Shown here one piece after another: positions 1 to 7,741 of a DNA stretch of 64,000 nt. This stretch comes from Gemmiger gallinarum (lineage in GTDB: Bacteria; Bacillota; Clostridia; Oscillospirales; Ruminococcaceae). The notes beneath the pieces are model-generated. The model had not been told where the DNA came from. It saw only the letters and a list, made by a program, of their open reading frames with translations, and made no database searches. Position 1 is the first letter of the stretch; each line of letters opens with the position of its first letter. The translations under genes were made by a program, and so were the position numbers. The stretch covers positions 372,001 through 436,000 of the forward strand of contig NZ_JADCKC010000003.1 in assembly GCF_014982805.1 (NCBI RefSeq). Direction: 5' to 3'.

Positions 1-659
1 AAATGCAGGCCTACGCCGCCACCGGCGGGCTCACCGGGACCTTCCTCAACCGTGCCATGGCCCGGGCCCTGGCCGTATCCGAGTACAACGCCTGCATGGG
101 CAAGATCGTGGCCGCTCCCACAGCGGGCTCCTGCGGCATCATCCCCGGCACCCTGCTCTCGGTGCTGGACGAGGGCCGCTGCACCGAGCATCAGGCCGTC
201 ATGGCGCTGTTCACTGCCGGGGCGGTGGGCATGGTCATTGCCAACCGGGCCTTCATTGCGGGGGCTCAGGGCGGCTGCCAGGCGGAATGCGGTTCCGCCG
301 CCGCCATGGCCGCCGCGGCCCTGGTGGAGGTAAGCGGCGGTACGCCCCGCCAGTGCGCCGACGCCTGCGCCATGGCCCTGAAAAACCAGCTGGGTCTGGT
401 CTGCGACCCGGTGGCCGGGCTGGTGGAGGTACCCTGCGTCAAGCGCAACGTGGGGGGCATTGCCATAGCCTTCACCGCGGCGGAAATGGCCCTGGCCGGT
501 ATCCGCAGCCGTATCCCGGTGGACGAGTGCATCGACGCCATGCGGGAGGTGGGCGAGGCCTTGCCCTGCTCCCTGCGGGAGACGGCCCAGGGCGGTTTGG
601 CCGCCACCCCCACCGGCCAGGCGGTGAAAAAGCGCATCTTCGGCTCCCGGGAGGGGTGA
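1..659 (+). CDS. sdaAA: L-serine dehydratase, alpha subunit/domain (5' truncated by window edge)
   Basis: Iron-sulfur L-serine deaminase (serine to pyruvate and ammonia). The reading frame is open from the window edge, so the true start lies upstream; the first ATG in frame (base 3) is internal. Visible family motifs are APTAGSCGIIP, GCQAECGSA and CDPVAGLVEVPC, which carry the cysteines that hold the oxygen-sensitive 4Fe-4S cluster. The C-terminus is complete and a strong terminator follows. Whether the beta domain is fused or separate cannot be seen. Such enzymes are typical of anaerobic Firmicutes. Identification is confident; only the 5' end is missing. Confidence 0.93.
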   Translation, partial: MQAYAATGGLTGTFLNRAMARALAVSEYNACMGKIVAAPTAGSCGIIPGTLLSVLDEGRCTEHQAVMALFTAGAVGMVIANRAFIAGAQGGCQAECGSAAAMAAAALVEVSGGTPRQCADACAMALKNQLGLVCDPVAGLVEVPCVKRNVGGIAIAFTAAEMALAGIRSRIPVDECIDAMREVGEALPCSLRETAQGGLAATPTGQAVKKRIFGSREG

Positions 660-700
660 CCGCGCCTCCCCCTTTCCCCATTCAAACATTCAGACATTCC

Positions 701-732
701 GGCGGACCTGCCTATGCAGGTCCGCCTTTTTG
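701..732 (+). terminator. Rho-independent terminator of serine dehydratase
   Basis: Perfect 10-bp stem GGCGGACCTG / CAGGTCCGCC with a 6-base loop followed by TTTTT, 41 bases after the stop codon. Confidence 0.9.
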
Positions 733-798
733 CTGTCTGTGGGGCGTCAGTGTCAGCCCGTCCCGCCCCGGCATAGCCTGTAACAGGAGGTGCATTTT

Positions 799-3432
799 AT
801 GCCAAACGGAATTTTACGGGTCTATACCACAGTCGCCGGGCAGGCCGCGCCGCTGGCCGGGGTGACTGTGACCATATGGGACGAATCGGGCAGCCAGCGG
901 GCCCGGATCATCACCGATGCCAGCGGCGCATCGGGGGACATTCTGCTGGAGGCTCCCGACCGGGCTCTGAGTCTGGACGAGGCCAACACTACAGTGCGGC
1001 CTTACGCCGTCTACCGCCTGACCGCGGCCCTGGACGGCTGGCGCACCCGGACCATTGACGGCGTGCAGATCTTTGACGGTCAGGCCGCTGTGGCTCGGCT
1101 GGAGTTTTTGCCCGGGGACGCTGCCCTTGCCCGGGTGCAGGAGGGCACGGTGGAGATTCCCGAGCATCCCCTCTTTGTGGGCGGCGGGTCCAGCGCCCCG
1201 GCCCCCGAGGACAACGGGACCGTCCCCGCTGTCCTGAGCGAGGTGGTCATCCCCCGCACCATCACGGTGCACCTGGGGGCGCCCACATCCTCGGCCCGCA
1301 ACGTGACGGTGAGCTTTCAGGATTACATCGCCAACGTTGCCTCCAGTGAGGTCTACCCCACCTGGCCGGAACAGGCACTGCGGGCCAACATTCTGGCCCA
1401 GATCAGTCTGGCCCTCAACCGCATCTACACCGAGTGGTATCCCAGCCGGGGATACAGCTTCAACATCACAGGTTCACCGGGCTACGACCAGGCTTATGTG
1501 GACGGCCGCACCGTCTTTGATGTTATGGAGCGGCTGACCGCCGAGCTGTTCTCCACCTATGTGCGGCGCAGCGGCTTTGCCGAGCCCTACTTTACCGAGT
1601 ACTGCGACGGCAAGAGCGTCACCTGTGCAGGCATGAAGCAGTGGGGCACCGTGGACCGGGCCAACGAGGGCAAAACCGCCCTGCAGATTTTGCGTTACTA
1701 CTACGGCAGCAGCATCCAGCTGGCCACCAGCTCCAACCTGGCCTCCATCCCGGAGAGCTATCCCGGCACGCCCCTGCGGCTGGGCAGCACCGGCACCGCC
1801 GTGTCCGTTCTGCAAAAGCAGCTGTCCCGCATTGCCAAGGACTACCCCGGCTTCGGCAAGCCGGAGGTGACGGGGACCTTCGACGCTGCCACCGAAAGCT
1901 GCGTCAAGGCGTTCCAGAAATACTTCTCCCTGACGGCGGACGGCGCGGTGGGCCGGTCCACCTGGTACAAAATCAGCTATATCTATGTCTCGGTGAAAAG
2001 GCTGGCCCAGCTCACCAGCGAGGGCGAGGAGTTCGACGCGGTGATCTCGGCAGGCGCCTGGCCGGGGGTAGTCCTGCGCCGGGGCAGCACCGGCACCCCG
2101 GTGGAGCAGGTGCAGTTCTGGCTGTCCGGGCTGGCGGAGTTTGACAGCGCCATCCCCACCCTGACGGTGGACGGCAATTTTGGAGCAGGGACCGAGCGGT
2201 CGGTCATCGCCTTCCAGAAAAGCGCCGGGCTGACCGCCGACGGCGTAGTGGGCGAAAAGACCTGGAATGCCCTTTACGACGCCTGGGTGGATGTTCAAAG
2301 CGACATGGGCGGTACCGCCTGGCCGGGGACAGTCCTGCGCGTCGGCTCCAAGGGCAACAGCGTGCGGCAGGTGCAGTTCTGGCTGCTGCTGGCGGCAGGC
2401 AATTACAGCATGCTGCCTTCCGTCACGGTGGACGGCAGTTACGGCAGCGCTACCGCCTCCGCGGTGAGCGCCTTCCAGAGTTATTTCGGATTGACGGCGG
2501 ACGGAGCAGTGGGACGCCTGACCTGGAACAAGCTCAATGAGGTGGGCATCGCCGTGGCCAATGACCTGGTGGATCTCAACGTAGCTCCCGGGCAGTTTGT
2601 CACGACCCTGCGTCTGGGCAGCAGCGGCACGCCGGTGCGGGCGGCCCAGTATTACCTGCGCATCCTGTCCGCTTACTACCCCGGCCAGCCCTCCCTGACG
2701 GTGGACGGCGTCTTTGGTCAGGGAACCCAGCGGGCGGTCATTGCCTGGCAGCAGCATGCCGGGCTGACGGCGGACGGCGTCATCGGGCGGCTGACCTGGC
2801 AGAGCATCTATCAGAACGCCATGACCATGGCGTCCAGCGGTTCGGTGGCCACTGCACGCACCGCCCCTGATTTCACCGCCACCCTGGCCCCCGGAGACAG
2901 CGGCACAGACGTGCTGTGGCTTTCCCGCACCATGCAGTTCCTGGCCAGCTGGCTGGACGGCATCCAGCCCCCCGACAGCCAGACGCTGTATTTCGGAGAT
3001 TCCCTGGAGGCCAGCGTGAAGAGTGCCCAGCAAACCTTTGACCTGCCCGAAAGCGGCGTGGTGGATGCCGACGACTGGGCGACCTTCAATGCGGCGGCCC
3101 TGGCCCTGCTCAGTGCCACGCCGCCCGCCGCCCGGCCCGAGCCGGACGGCATCTGGCCGGGCCATGCCCTGACCAAAGGCAGCGCGGGGCCTGCCGTGCT
3201 GCAGGTACAGCGCTGGCTGAACATTCTGGCCAGCGTGCAGGTCCAGGCCCTCTTTGTGCCCGAGACCGGCGTGCTGGACAGAGACACCGAGACCGCCCTG
3301 CAGAGCTATCAGATCCGCACCGGACTGCAGCCGCTGGGCATTGTGGACGACGCCACCTGGGAAAGCCTGCAGGCGGCCGCCGCCCCCTACGAGCGTTTCC
3401 TGCAGGGAACGGCTTCCACCGAGGAGGGATGA
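799..3432 (+). CDS. SpoIID-like protein with six C-terminal peptidoglycan-binding repeats
   Basis: 877 residues. Start chosen at ATG 799 because AGGAGG lies 8 bases upstream; a GTG at 790 would overlap that site. Residues about 1-110 look like a carboxypeptidase-regulatory-type beta domain. Residues about 150-306 resemble the SpoIID/amidase-enhancer family: ASSEVYPTWPEQALRAN matches the ASE-x-P-x-SWP-x-EALKAQ region with the catalytic Glu of SpoIID, and the GMKQWGTVDRANEGKTALQIL stretch (split here: GMKQWGTVDRAN, then GKTALQILRYYY) matches the family's last motif. Then six PG_binding_1-type repeats begin near residues 325, 424, 511, 604, 695 and 788, with LRxGSxGxxV...LTVDGxFG...GLTADGxVGxxTW; the fifth is degenerate. 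No signal peptide is visible, as with forespore/mother-cell or non-classically exported proteins. It is followed 4 bases later by an M15 peptidase and probably co-transcribed. Role in wall remodelling is inferred. Confidence 0.75.
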   Translation: MPNGILRVYTTVAGQAAPLAGVTVTIWDESGSQRARIITDASGASGDILLEAPDRALSLDEANTTVRPYAVYRLTAALDGWRTRTIDGVQIFDGQAAVARLEFLPGDAALARVQEGTVEIPEHPLFVGGGSSAPAPEDNGTVPAVLSEVVIPRTITVHLGAPTSSARNVTVSFQDYIANVASSEVYPTWPEQALRANILAQISLALNRIYTEWYPSRGYSFNITGSPGYDQAYVDGRTVFDVMERLTAELFSTYVRRSGFAEPYFTEYCDGKSVTCAGMKQWGTVDRANEGKTALQILRYYYGSSIQLATSSNLASIPESYPGTPLRLGSTGTAVSVLQKQLSRIAKDYPGFGKPEVTGTFDAATESCVKAFQKYFSLTADGAVGRSTWYKISYIYVSVKRLAQLTSEGEEFDAVISAGAWPGVVLRRGSTGTPVEQVQFWLSGLAEFDSAIPTLTVDGNFGAGTERSVIAFQKSAGLTADGVVGEKTWNALYDAWVDVQSDMGGTAWPGTVLRVGSKGNSVRQVQFWLLLAAGNYSMLPSVTVDGSYGSATASAVSAFQSYFGLTADGAVGRLTWNKLNEVGIAVANDLVDLNVAPGQFVTTLRLGSSGTPVRAAQYYLRILSAYYPGQPSLTVDGVFGQGTQRAVIAWQQHAGLTADGVIGRLTWQSIYQNAMTMASSGSVATARTAPDFTATLAPGDSGTDVLWLSRTMQFLASWLDGIQPPDSQTLYFGDSLEASVKSAQQTFDLPESGVVDADDWATFNAAALALLSATPPAARPEPDGIWPGHALTKGSAGPAVLQVQRWLNILASVQVQALFVPETGVLDRDTETALQSYQIRTGLQPLGIVDDATWESLQAAAAPYERFLQGTASTEEG

Positions 3433-3436
3433 TATC

Positions 3437-4126
3437 ATGGCAAAAGTTTTTGTGTACGACGCCTACACCGACAAGTTTTACACCTATACCCTGTCCGAAA
3501 GTGACCCCATGCCCTACAGCTACGACACCACCCTGCGGGTGCGGGAGTTCCGCGGCTCCTCCAAGTCGTCGGTGCTGTGGACGACGGTGGCCGCCATGGA
3601 AGCCTGGAACCTGACCCGCCGCAGCTATGGCGCGGGCATCCCCGTGGGGTATGCCTTCAAGCGCATCTGGGAGGGCGGCCACGGCACCACCAGCCAGCAC
3701 TACGCGGGCGTTGCCTTTGATGTGGGCCAGAGCACCACCAGCGCCAACCGCCGCAAGATCTACAACACCGCCGTGGCCACCGGGGCCTGGGGGTACGTGG
3801 AACCGCTATCCATGACCCCCACCTGGGTCCATTTTGACCGCCGCTACGGCACCCCCGCCTGCTCCGGCACCACGGCGGGTTATCCCAAAGTCCGCCGGGG
3901 CAGCAAAAACACCTATGTGCTGATTTTGCAGGATGCCCTCAACGCCTTGGGGTATTCCACCGGCACGCTGGACGGCGTCTTCGGCAGCAAGACCGAGTCC
4001 GCCCTCAAGGCCGCCCAGAAAGCCTTCGGCCTCACCGCCGACGGCATCTGCGGCTGCAATACCTGGAAAAAGCTGGCCTCCGCCGTGGTAGGCATCGGCC
4101 GGACCTCCACCGTCATCGACCCGTAA
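3437..4126 (+). CDS. M15-family D,D-carboxypeptidase-like zinc peptidase with a PG-binding domain
   Basis: 229 residues. Start at ATG 3437, preceded by GAGGAGGGA that overlaps the end of the previous gene. Residues about 75-135 contain HYAGVAFDVG (the HxxGxAxD zinc motif of peptidase family M15) and WVHFDRR, supplying the third zinc ligand. Residues about 150-222 form one peptidoglycan-binding repeat (GSKNTYVLILQDAL, LDGVFGSKTESALK, LTADGICGCNTW) like those of the upstream protein. Like its neighbour it has no recognisable signal peptide. The pair probably acts together on cell-wall or spore-cortex peptidoglycan; a phage endolysin is less likely because no phage genes surround it. Confidence 0.8.
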   Translation: MAKVFVYDAYTDKFYTYTLSESDPMPYSYDTTLRVREFRGSSKSSVLWTTVAAMEAWNLTRRSYGAGIPVGYAFKRIWEGGHGTTSQHYAGVAFDVGQSTTSANRRKIYNTAVATGAWGYVEPLSMTPTWVHFDRRYGTPACSGTTAGYPKVRRGSKNTYVLILQDALNALGYSTGTLDGVFGSKTESALKAAQKAFGLTADGICGCNTWKKLASAVVGIGRTSTVIDP

Positions 4127-4138
4127 CCTTCCCGCTGC

Positions 4139-4179
4139 AAAAGGCCCCCGGTCTCACTCAAGAGACCGGGGGCCTTTTC
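4139..4179. terminator. Bidirectional terminator between convergent genes
   Basis: AAAGGCCCCCGGTCTC pairs with GAGACCGGGGGCCTTTT around a 6-base loop; A-run on one side and T-run on the other serve the + strand M15 gene and the - strand lipoprotein. Confidence 0.92.
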
Positions 4180-4191
4180 TTTCCTCTTATA

Positions 4192-4953
4192 TCACAATCC
4201 GTTCTGGGTGCCGCCGATCTGCTCGATCAGGCCGATCACATCGTCAAGACCTTCCTGGGAACTGGCCGACAGGAAATACACCAGCAGATAACCATCCTTC
4301 TCACTGGCAAAATAGCTCATGGCCGTGGTCAGACCGTTGGCGTCGGCAGTGGTGGTCATATTCAGCTGCACACCGGACAGCGGGCCGAAGGTGGTCTCCT
4401 CCGGTTCCTCGGCCGAGACAGTCATCCCGTCCATCACCTGCAGCACGGCGCTGACCTGCTGCAGGTATTCCTCCGGCGTTATGGAGGGCGTACCCGCCGC
4501 TGCGGGGTTCACAATATCGCAGAAGAAACCGGCGGTACCGTCCGCCCGCATGGCATAAAAGTCGTAGGTGTCCACTCCGCCGGTATCGGCCGAGAGAGAA
4601 CCCGAATCCAGATCAAGGCCTTCCTCCACCACATCGTTGCCGGCCCCTACAATTTGCAGGATCTGCTCACTGGTCAGCGGTGTCCAGCCATCCGGCAGCG
4701 TGAAAGTGATCCCGGTCCAGCTGTTGGTATAGGTCTGACCGCCCCAGCTGCCCAGCTGGATCTCTGCCGGCTCCTCTTCTTCCGTTTCCTCCACGACGGG
4801 CTCCGGTGTAGGTTCGGGGGTTGTCTCGGCGGCAGGAGTGGACTGAGGCTCTGCAGCGGAATCCGAGGACGAGGACGGGGCCGAGCCGCAGCCGGCCAGC
4901 AGGGATGCCGACAAGATCACGGCGCAAAGCAGGGATACAATACGCAGTTTCAC
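4192..4953 (-). CDS. Lipoprotein of unknown function
   Basis: 253 residues from a GTG start at 4953, placed by AAGGAGG 7 bases upstream; the frame is open further 5' but that part is outside the promoter-proximal leader. Type II signal peptide with lipobox LLAGC near residue 20, then a Ser-rich stretch and a Pro/Thr/Glu linker (residues about 30-65), then a soluble domain of about 185 residues starting QLGSWGGQTYTNSW. The domain is not one I recognise; its layout (IGLIEQIGG at the end, amphipathic strands) resembles secreted substrate-sensing or housekeeping lipoproteins. It stands alone with its own promoter and terminator. Confidence 0.75.
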   Translation of the reverse strand: MKLRIVSLLCAVILSASLLAGCGSAPSSSSDSAAEPQSTPAAETTPEPTPEPVVEETEEEEPAEIQLGSWGGQTYTNSWTGITFTLPDGWTPLTSEQILQIVGAGNDVVEEGLDLDSGSLSADTGGVDTYDFYAMRADGTAGFFCDIVNPAAAGTPSITPEEYLQQVSAVLQVMDGMTVSAEEPEETTFGPLSGVQLNMTTTADANGLTTAMSYFASEKDGYLLVYFLSASSQEGLDDVIGLIEQIGGTQNGL

Positions 4954-5054
4954 GGAATAACCTCCTTTTTGGATACAGCGAAAACGACTTTTCCATGCAA
5001 TAATCGAGACAGGGAATGGATTTTTCATCGCCACGCGCTTCCTGTTATTGGATG

Positions 5055-5083
5055 ATTATGCCAGTATTTGCAATGCATGTAAA
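5055..5083 (-). promoter_or_regulatory. Sigma-A promoter of the lipoprotein gene
   Basis: Minus-strand TTTACA, 17-base spacer, CATAAT, about 100 bases upstream of the GTG start. Confidence 0.65.
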
Positions 5084-5124
5084 TTATTTTTATGTTTCTT
5101 TTACAACGTTGACTATTGTATTAC

Positions 5125-5158
5125 AAAAAGCCGCCCCCTTCCGGCGGAAGGGAGCGGC
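5125..5158 (-). terminator. Terminator of rubrerythrin
   Basis: Minus-strand stem GCCGCTCCCTT / AAGGGGGCGGC (one mismatch) followed by TTTTTG, 30 bases after the rubrerythrin stop. Confidence 0.85.
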
Positions 5159-5184
5159 GATCTGTGACAGGGTTCAGCAAGCCA

Positions 5185-5727
5185 TCAATAGTTGGAGCTC
5201 TTCAGCTCAAAGTAAGCCTTGGGATGGGCGCAGACGGGGCACTTTTCGGGAGCGTGCAGGCCGATGTAGACATAACCGCAGTTACGGCACTGCCAGACCT
5301 GCTCGGTCTCGCGGGCAAAGACGCGGCCGTTTTCGATGTTGGCAGCCAGAGCCTTGTAACGCTCCTCATGCTCCTTCTCGATGTCGGCAACCATGGAGAA
5401 CAGGCGGGCGATGTCGTCAAAGCCCTCTTCCTTGGCCTCGGCAGCCATGCGGGGATACATGGAGGTGTGCTCCTCGTTCTCGCCGGCGGCAGCCATCTTG
5501 AGGCAGGTCAGGGTATCGGGAATCTCGCCGCCCTCCATCAGGAGCTTGAACCAGATCTTGGCATGCTCCTTCTCGTTGTCGGCGGTGGAGGTGAACAGAG
5601 AAGCGATCTGCTCATAGCCCTCCTTCTTGGCCTTGGAGGCGAAGTAGGTATACTTGTTGCGGGCCTGGCTTTCACCAGCGAAGGCTTCCCACAGGTTTTT
5701 TTCGGTTTTGCTGCCTTTGAATTCCAT
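5185..5727 (-). CDS. rbr: Rubrerythrin
   Basis: 180 residues, normal length. NADH-linked peroxide reductase of anaerobes, reducing H2O2 to water in the cytosol. The N-terminal four-helix ferritin-like domain has two EKEH segments (near residues 52 and 118) and ESQARNKY, carrying the diiron ligands. The C-terminal rubredoxin-like domain has CRNCGYVY and CPVCAHP, four cysteines for FeS4. AGGAGG precedes the ATG. It is transcribed divergently from a PerR-like gene, a classical peroxide-stress arrangement. Confidence 0.97.
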   Translation of the reverse strand: MEFKGSKTEKNLWEAFAGESQARNKYTYFASKAKKEGYEQIASLFTSTADNEKEHAKIWFKLLMEGGEIPDTLTCLKMAAAGENEEHTSMYPRMAAEAKEEGFDDIARLFSMVADIEKEHEERYKALAANIENGRVFARETEQVWQCRNCGYVYIGLHAPEKCPVCAHPKAYFELKSSNY

Positions 5728-5795
5728 AATCGTTACCTCCTGAGTAAAAATGTCGGTGATCGTTCAACCGTAATTTTAAGATTTTGTCTGAAATT

Positions 5796-5824
5796 ATAAT
5801 ACACCCTTCCCCAGACAAAGTCAA
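5796..5824 (-). promoter_or_regulatory. rbr promoter
   Basis: Minus-strand TTGACT, 17-base spacer, TATTAT, nearly consensus sigma-A, 69 bases from the rbr start codon. TTATAATTT directly downstream could be part of a PerR half site. Confidence 0.8.
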
Positions 5825-5876
5825 GGCCTTTTTTGCGAAATTCCTATAAATTTTATCTGCAATTATCCGACAAAGC

Positions 5877-5918
5877 TTGACAGCGGCCATGAGATAAGGT
5901 ATTCTTATAATTAAGAAT
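5877..5918 (+). promoter_or_regulatory. perR promoter with overlapping inverted-repeat operator
   Basis: TTGACA (5877-5882), 17-base spacer, TATTCT (5900-5905). The -10 box is embedded in the inverted repeat ATTCTTA-N4-TAAGAAT (5901-5918), a good candidate for a Per box and for autoregulation. The motif resembles but is not identical to the Bacillus Per box. Confidence 0.75.
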
Positions 5919-5947
5919 GAATCTAAAACAGAAAGGATCTGTCACCT

Positions 5948-6328
5948 ATGACCAGACAACGTGCTCTGATCCTTGATATCATGCAGAACGATCCCGGCCA
6001 TCTGACGGCCGACGAGATCTTTGCCGAGGCACGCCGCCGCATGCCCAGCATTGCGCGGGGCACGGTCTATCGCAACCTCAAGCTGATGGAACAGGATCAC
6101 GAGATTGCCCGGCTGGAGATGCCCTCCGGGCCCGACCGCTTCGACAAAACCGCTGTGCCCCACGGGCATCTGTACTGCGACGGCTGCCACAGCCTGCGGG
6201 ATGTTCCCGTGGTGGGACTGGTGCGGGAGCTGGAAGCCGCCATCGGCACCGAGGTGCGCTCCTATCAGCTGACAGTGCACTATCTCTGCCCTGAGTGCCG
6301 CCGCGCCATGGAAAAGACATTGAATTGA
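5948..6328 (+). CDS. perR: Fur-family peroxide repressor (PerR-like)
   Basis: 126 residues, slightly short for the family. N-terminal winged helix (residues about 1-75: LTADEIFAEARR, GTVYRNLKLM) and a C-terminal dimerisation domain with HGHLYCDGC and YLCPEC, two CxxC pairs that bind structural zinc; DRFDKTAVPHGH supplies regulatory metal ligands. Divergent from rubrerythrin, which is the main argument for PerR over Fur or Zur. GAAAGGAT precedes the start. Likely represses itself and rbr through the palindrome over its -10 box. Confidence 0.88.
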   Translation: MTRQRALILDIMQNDPGHLTADEIFAEARRRMPSIARGTVYRNLKLMEQDHEIARLEMPSGPDRFDKTAVPHGHLYCDGCHSLRDVPVVGLVRELEAAIGTEVRSYQLTVHYLCPECRRAMEKTLN

Positions 6329-6329
6329 C

Positions 6330-6380
6330 AGACAGCCTCCGCCCGGCCCCGCAAAAGGCCCGGCGGGGGCTGCTGCTGTT
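6330..6380 (+). terminator. Probable perR terminator
   Basis: Imperfect GC-rich hairpin CAGCCTCCGCCCGGCC ... GGCCCGGCGGGGGCTG directly after the perR stop, with a weak T tract (CTGCTGTTTTG). The remaining bases to 6565 show no gene. Confidence 0.6.
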
Positions 6381-6565
6381 TTGTCCGGCCTCCGCCTGCA
6401 AATCAGGGGCGGACAAAAGCGGGATTTTGCAGGTATTTCACGGAACATTTGAGGATTTTTTCCGTGTTATAAAAGTGAAAGGATATCCCATGCAGCCGAA
6501 AGGACGGCGGGGCATGCTCTGCAAAGCCCTGCCGTCCCGATAAAGCCCAAAGGAGTGTGAAGAAA

Positions 6566-7606
6566 ATGAAAGCCAATCGCCCCCGTATCCGGCTGGCCGG
6601 GCTGGCCCTGGCCGCTATCCTGATGCTGAGCCTGACCGCCTGCGGCAGCAAAGGCAGCGGCGCCGCCAACGGAGCCGCCATGGATTCCACCACCGAAGCT
6701 TATTCCCCCGAAGCTTCGGCAGATTCCGGAACCTCTGCTCCCCTGATCTCCCCTGAAGCCACCGCCGAATCCTCCCGCAAGATCATCTACACTGCCAGCG
6801 TGGAGATGGAATCCACCGACTACGACGCCACCCGGCAGGGCATTCTGGATGCCGTTGCGGCTGCGGGCGCCTATCTCCAGAGTTCTTACCAGTACGGCAA
6901 CGCCCAGGACGCCAACCGCAGCTCGCAGTATTGTGTACGCGTCCCGGTGGAAAACTATTCCGCTCTGCTGACCTCCCTGGGGGAGACAGGCAACGTACTG
7001 AGCCAGAGCGAGAGCACCGACGACATCACCGCCAGCTACATCGACGTGGAGGCCCGGCTCAGCGCTCTGGAAACCCAGCGTGACCGTCTGAACCAGCTGG
7101 CCGACCAGGCCGAGACCACTGCCGACCTGCTGGAGATCGAGAGTCAGCTTTCCGATGTGCAGTACCAGATCGAGAGCTACACCGGTCAGCTGCGGGCCAT
7201 GCAGGACCAGGTGACCTACTCCACCGTGGACATCTATCTGAACGAGGTCGCCACCCTCACCCCCACAGGCGTCACCTTTGCCGACCGTCTGGCCGATGCC
7301 TTCTTCGGAGGCTGGCAGGCCTTTGCCTCCCTGGTGCAGAATGTTTTCCTGGCTGTGGTTTATCTGCTGCCGCTGATTCTTGTGGCAGCGGTCATCATCA
7401 CGCTGTGTGTGGTGCTGGGACGCCGCCGGGCCAAACGCCGCCCCCGCCGCCCCGGGCCCATGCCGCCGGTTCCCCCGGCATCCGGCACCGGTCCCGAGGC
7501 CACCTACATGGACCCCGCCATGGATGACCGCATCCTGATGCCAGACGACAGTCCGAATACTGATTCCGGCAAACCGAAGCCGCCCCAAACCGGTCCCAAA
7601 TACTGA
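6566..7606 (+). CDS. DUF4349-family lipoprotein with C-terminal membrane segment
   Basis: 346 residues. ATG 6566 is preferred to GTG 6557 because AGGAG sits 10 bases before it. Lipobox LTAC near residue 26, low-complexity linker to about residue 65, then the DUF4349 domain (IIYTASVEMESTDYDAT, a paired strand signature, then SYIDVEARLSALETQRDRL and a coiled-coil of about residues 155-215), then a single membrane helix near residues 265-290 followed by an Arg-rich cytoplasmic stop (RRRAKRRPRR) and a Pro-rich tail. Function of the family is unknown; anchored at both ends it would span the membrane-wall interface. Confidence 0.85.
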   Translation: MKANRPRIRLAGLALAAILMLSLTACGSKGSGAANGAAMDSTTEAYSPEASADSGTSAPLISPEATAESSRKIIYTASVEMESTDYDATRQGILDAVAAAGAYLQSSYQYGNAQDANRSSQYCVRVPVENYSALLTSLGETGNVLSQSESTDDITASYIDVEARLSALETQRDRLNQLADQAETTADLLEIESQLSDVQYQIESYTGQLRAMQDQVTYSTVDIYLNEVATLTPTGVTFADRLADAFFGGWQAFASLVQNVFLAVVYLLPLILVAAVIITLCVVLGRRRAKRRPRRPGPMPPVPPASGTGPEATYMDPAMDDRILMPDDSPNTDSGKPKPPQTGPKY

Positions 7607-7629
7607 TTTTTCTACAGAAGCATACGGCA

Positions 7630-7685
7630 CAGGCAGGGCCCGCGGTGAGAGATTTTCTCCACGCCGCGGGCCCTGCCTGCATTTT
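7630..7685 (+). terminator. Terminator of the DUF4349 gene
   Basis: Very strong 16-bp stem CAGGCAGGGCCCGCGG / CCGCGGGCCCTGCCTG with an 18-base loop and ATTTTG tail. Confidence 0.85.
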
Positions 7686-7689
7686 GCCG

Positions 7690-7731
7690 CAAAAAAGCGG
7701 GCGCATCCCGGATGGAAGGGGTGCGCCCGCA
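7690..7731 (-). terminator. Terminator of aspS
   Basis: Minus-strand stem GCGGGCGCACCCC / GGGATGCGCCCGC (imperfect at the loop side) followed by TTTTTT, just after the aspS stop. Confidence 0.88.
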
Positions 7732-7741
7732 GGGGAATGGT

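Noticed and set aside
3437-4126. M15 peptidase as a phage endolysin marking a prophage
   Set aside because: No holin, structural or integrase genes surround it; it is coupled to the SpoIID-like gene and flanked by chromosomal genes.
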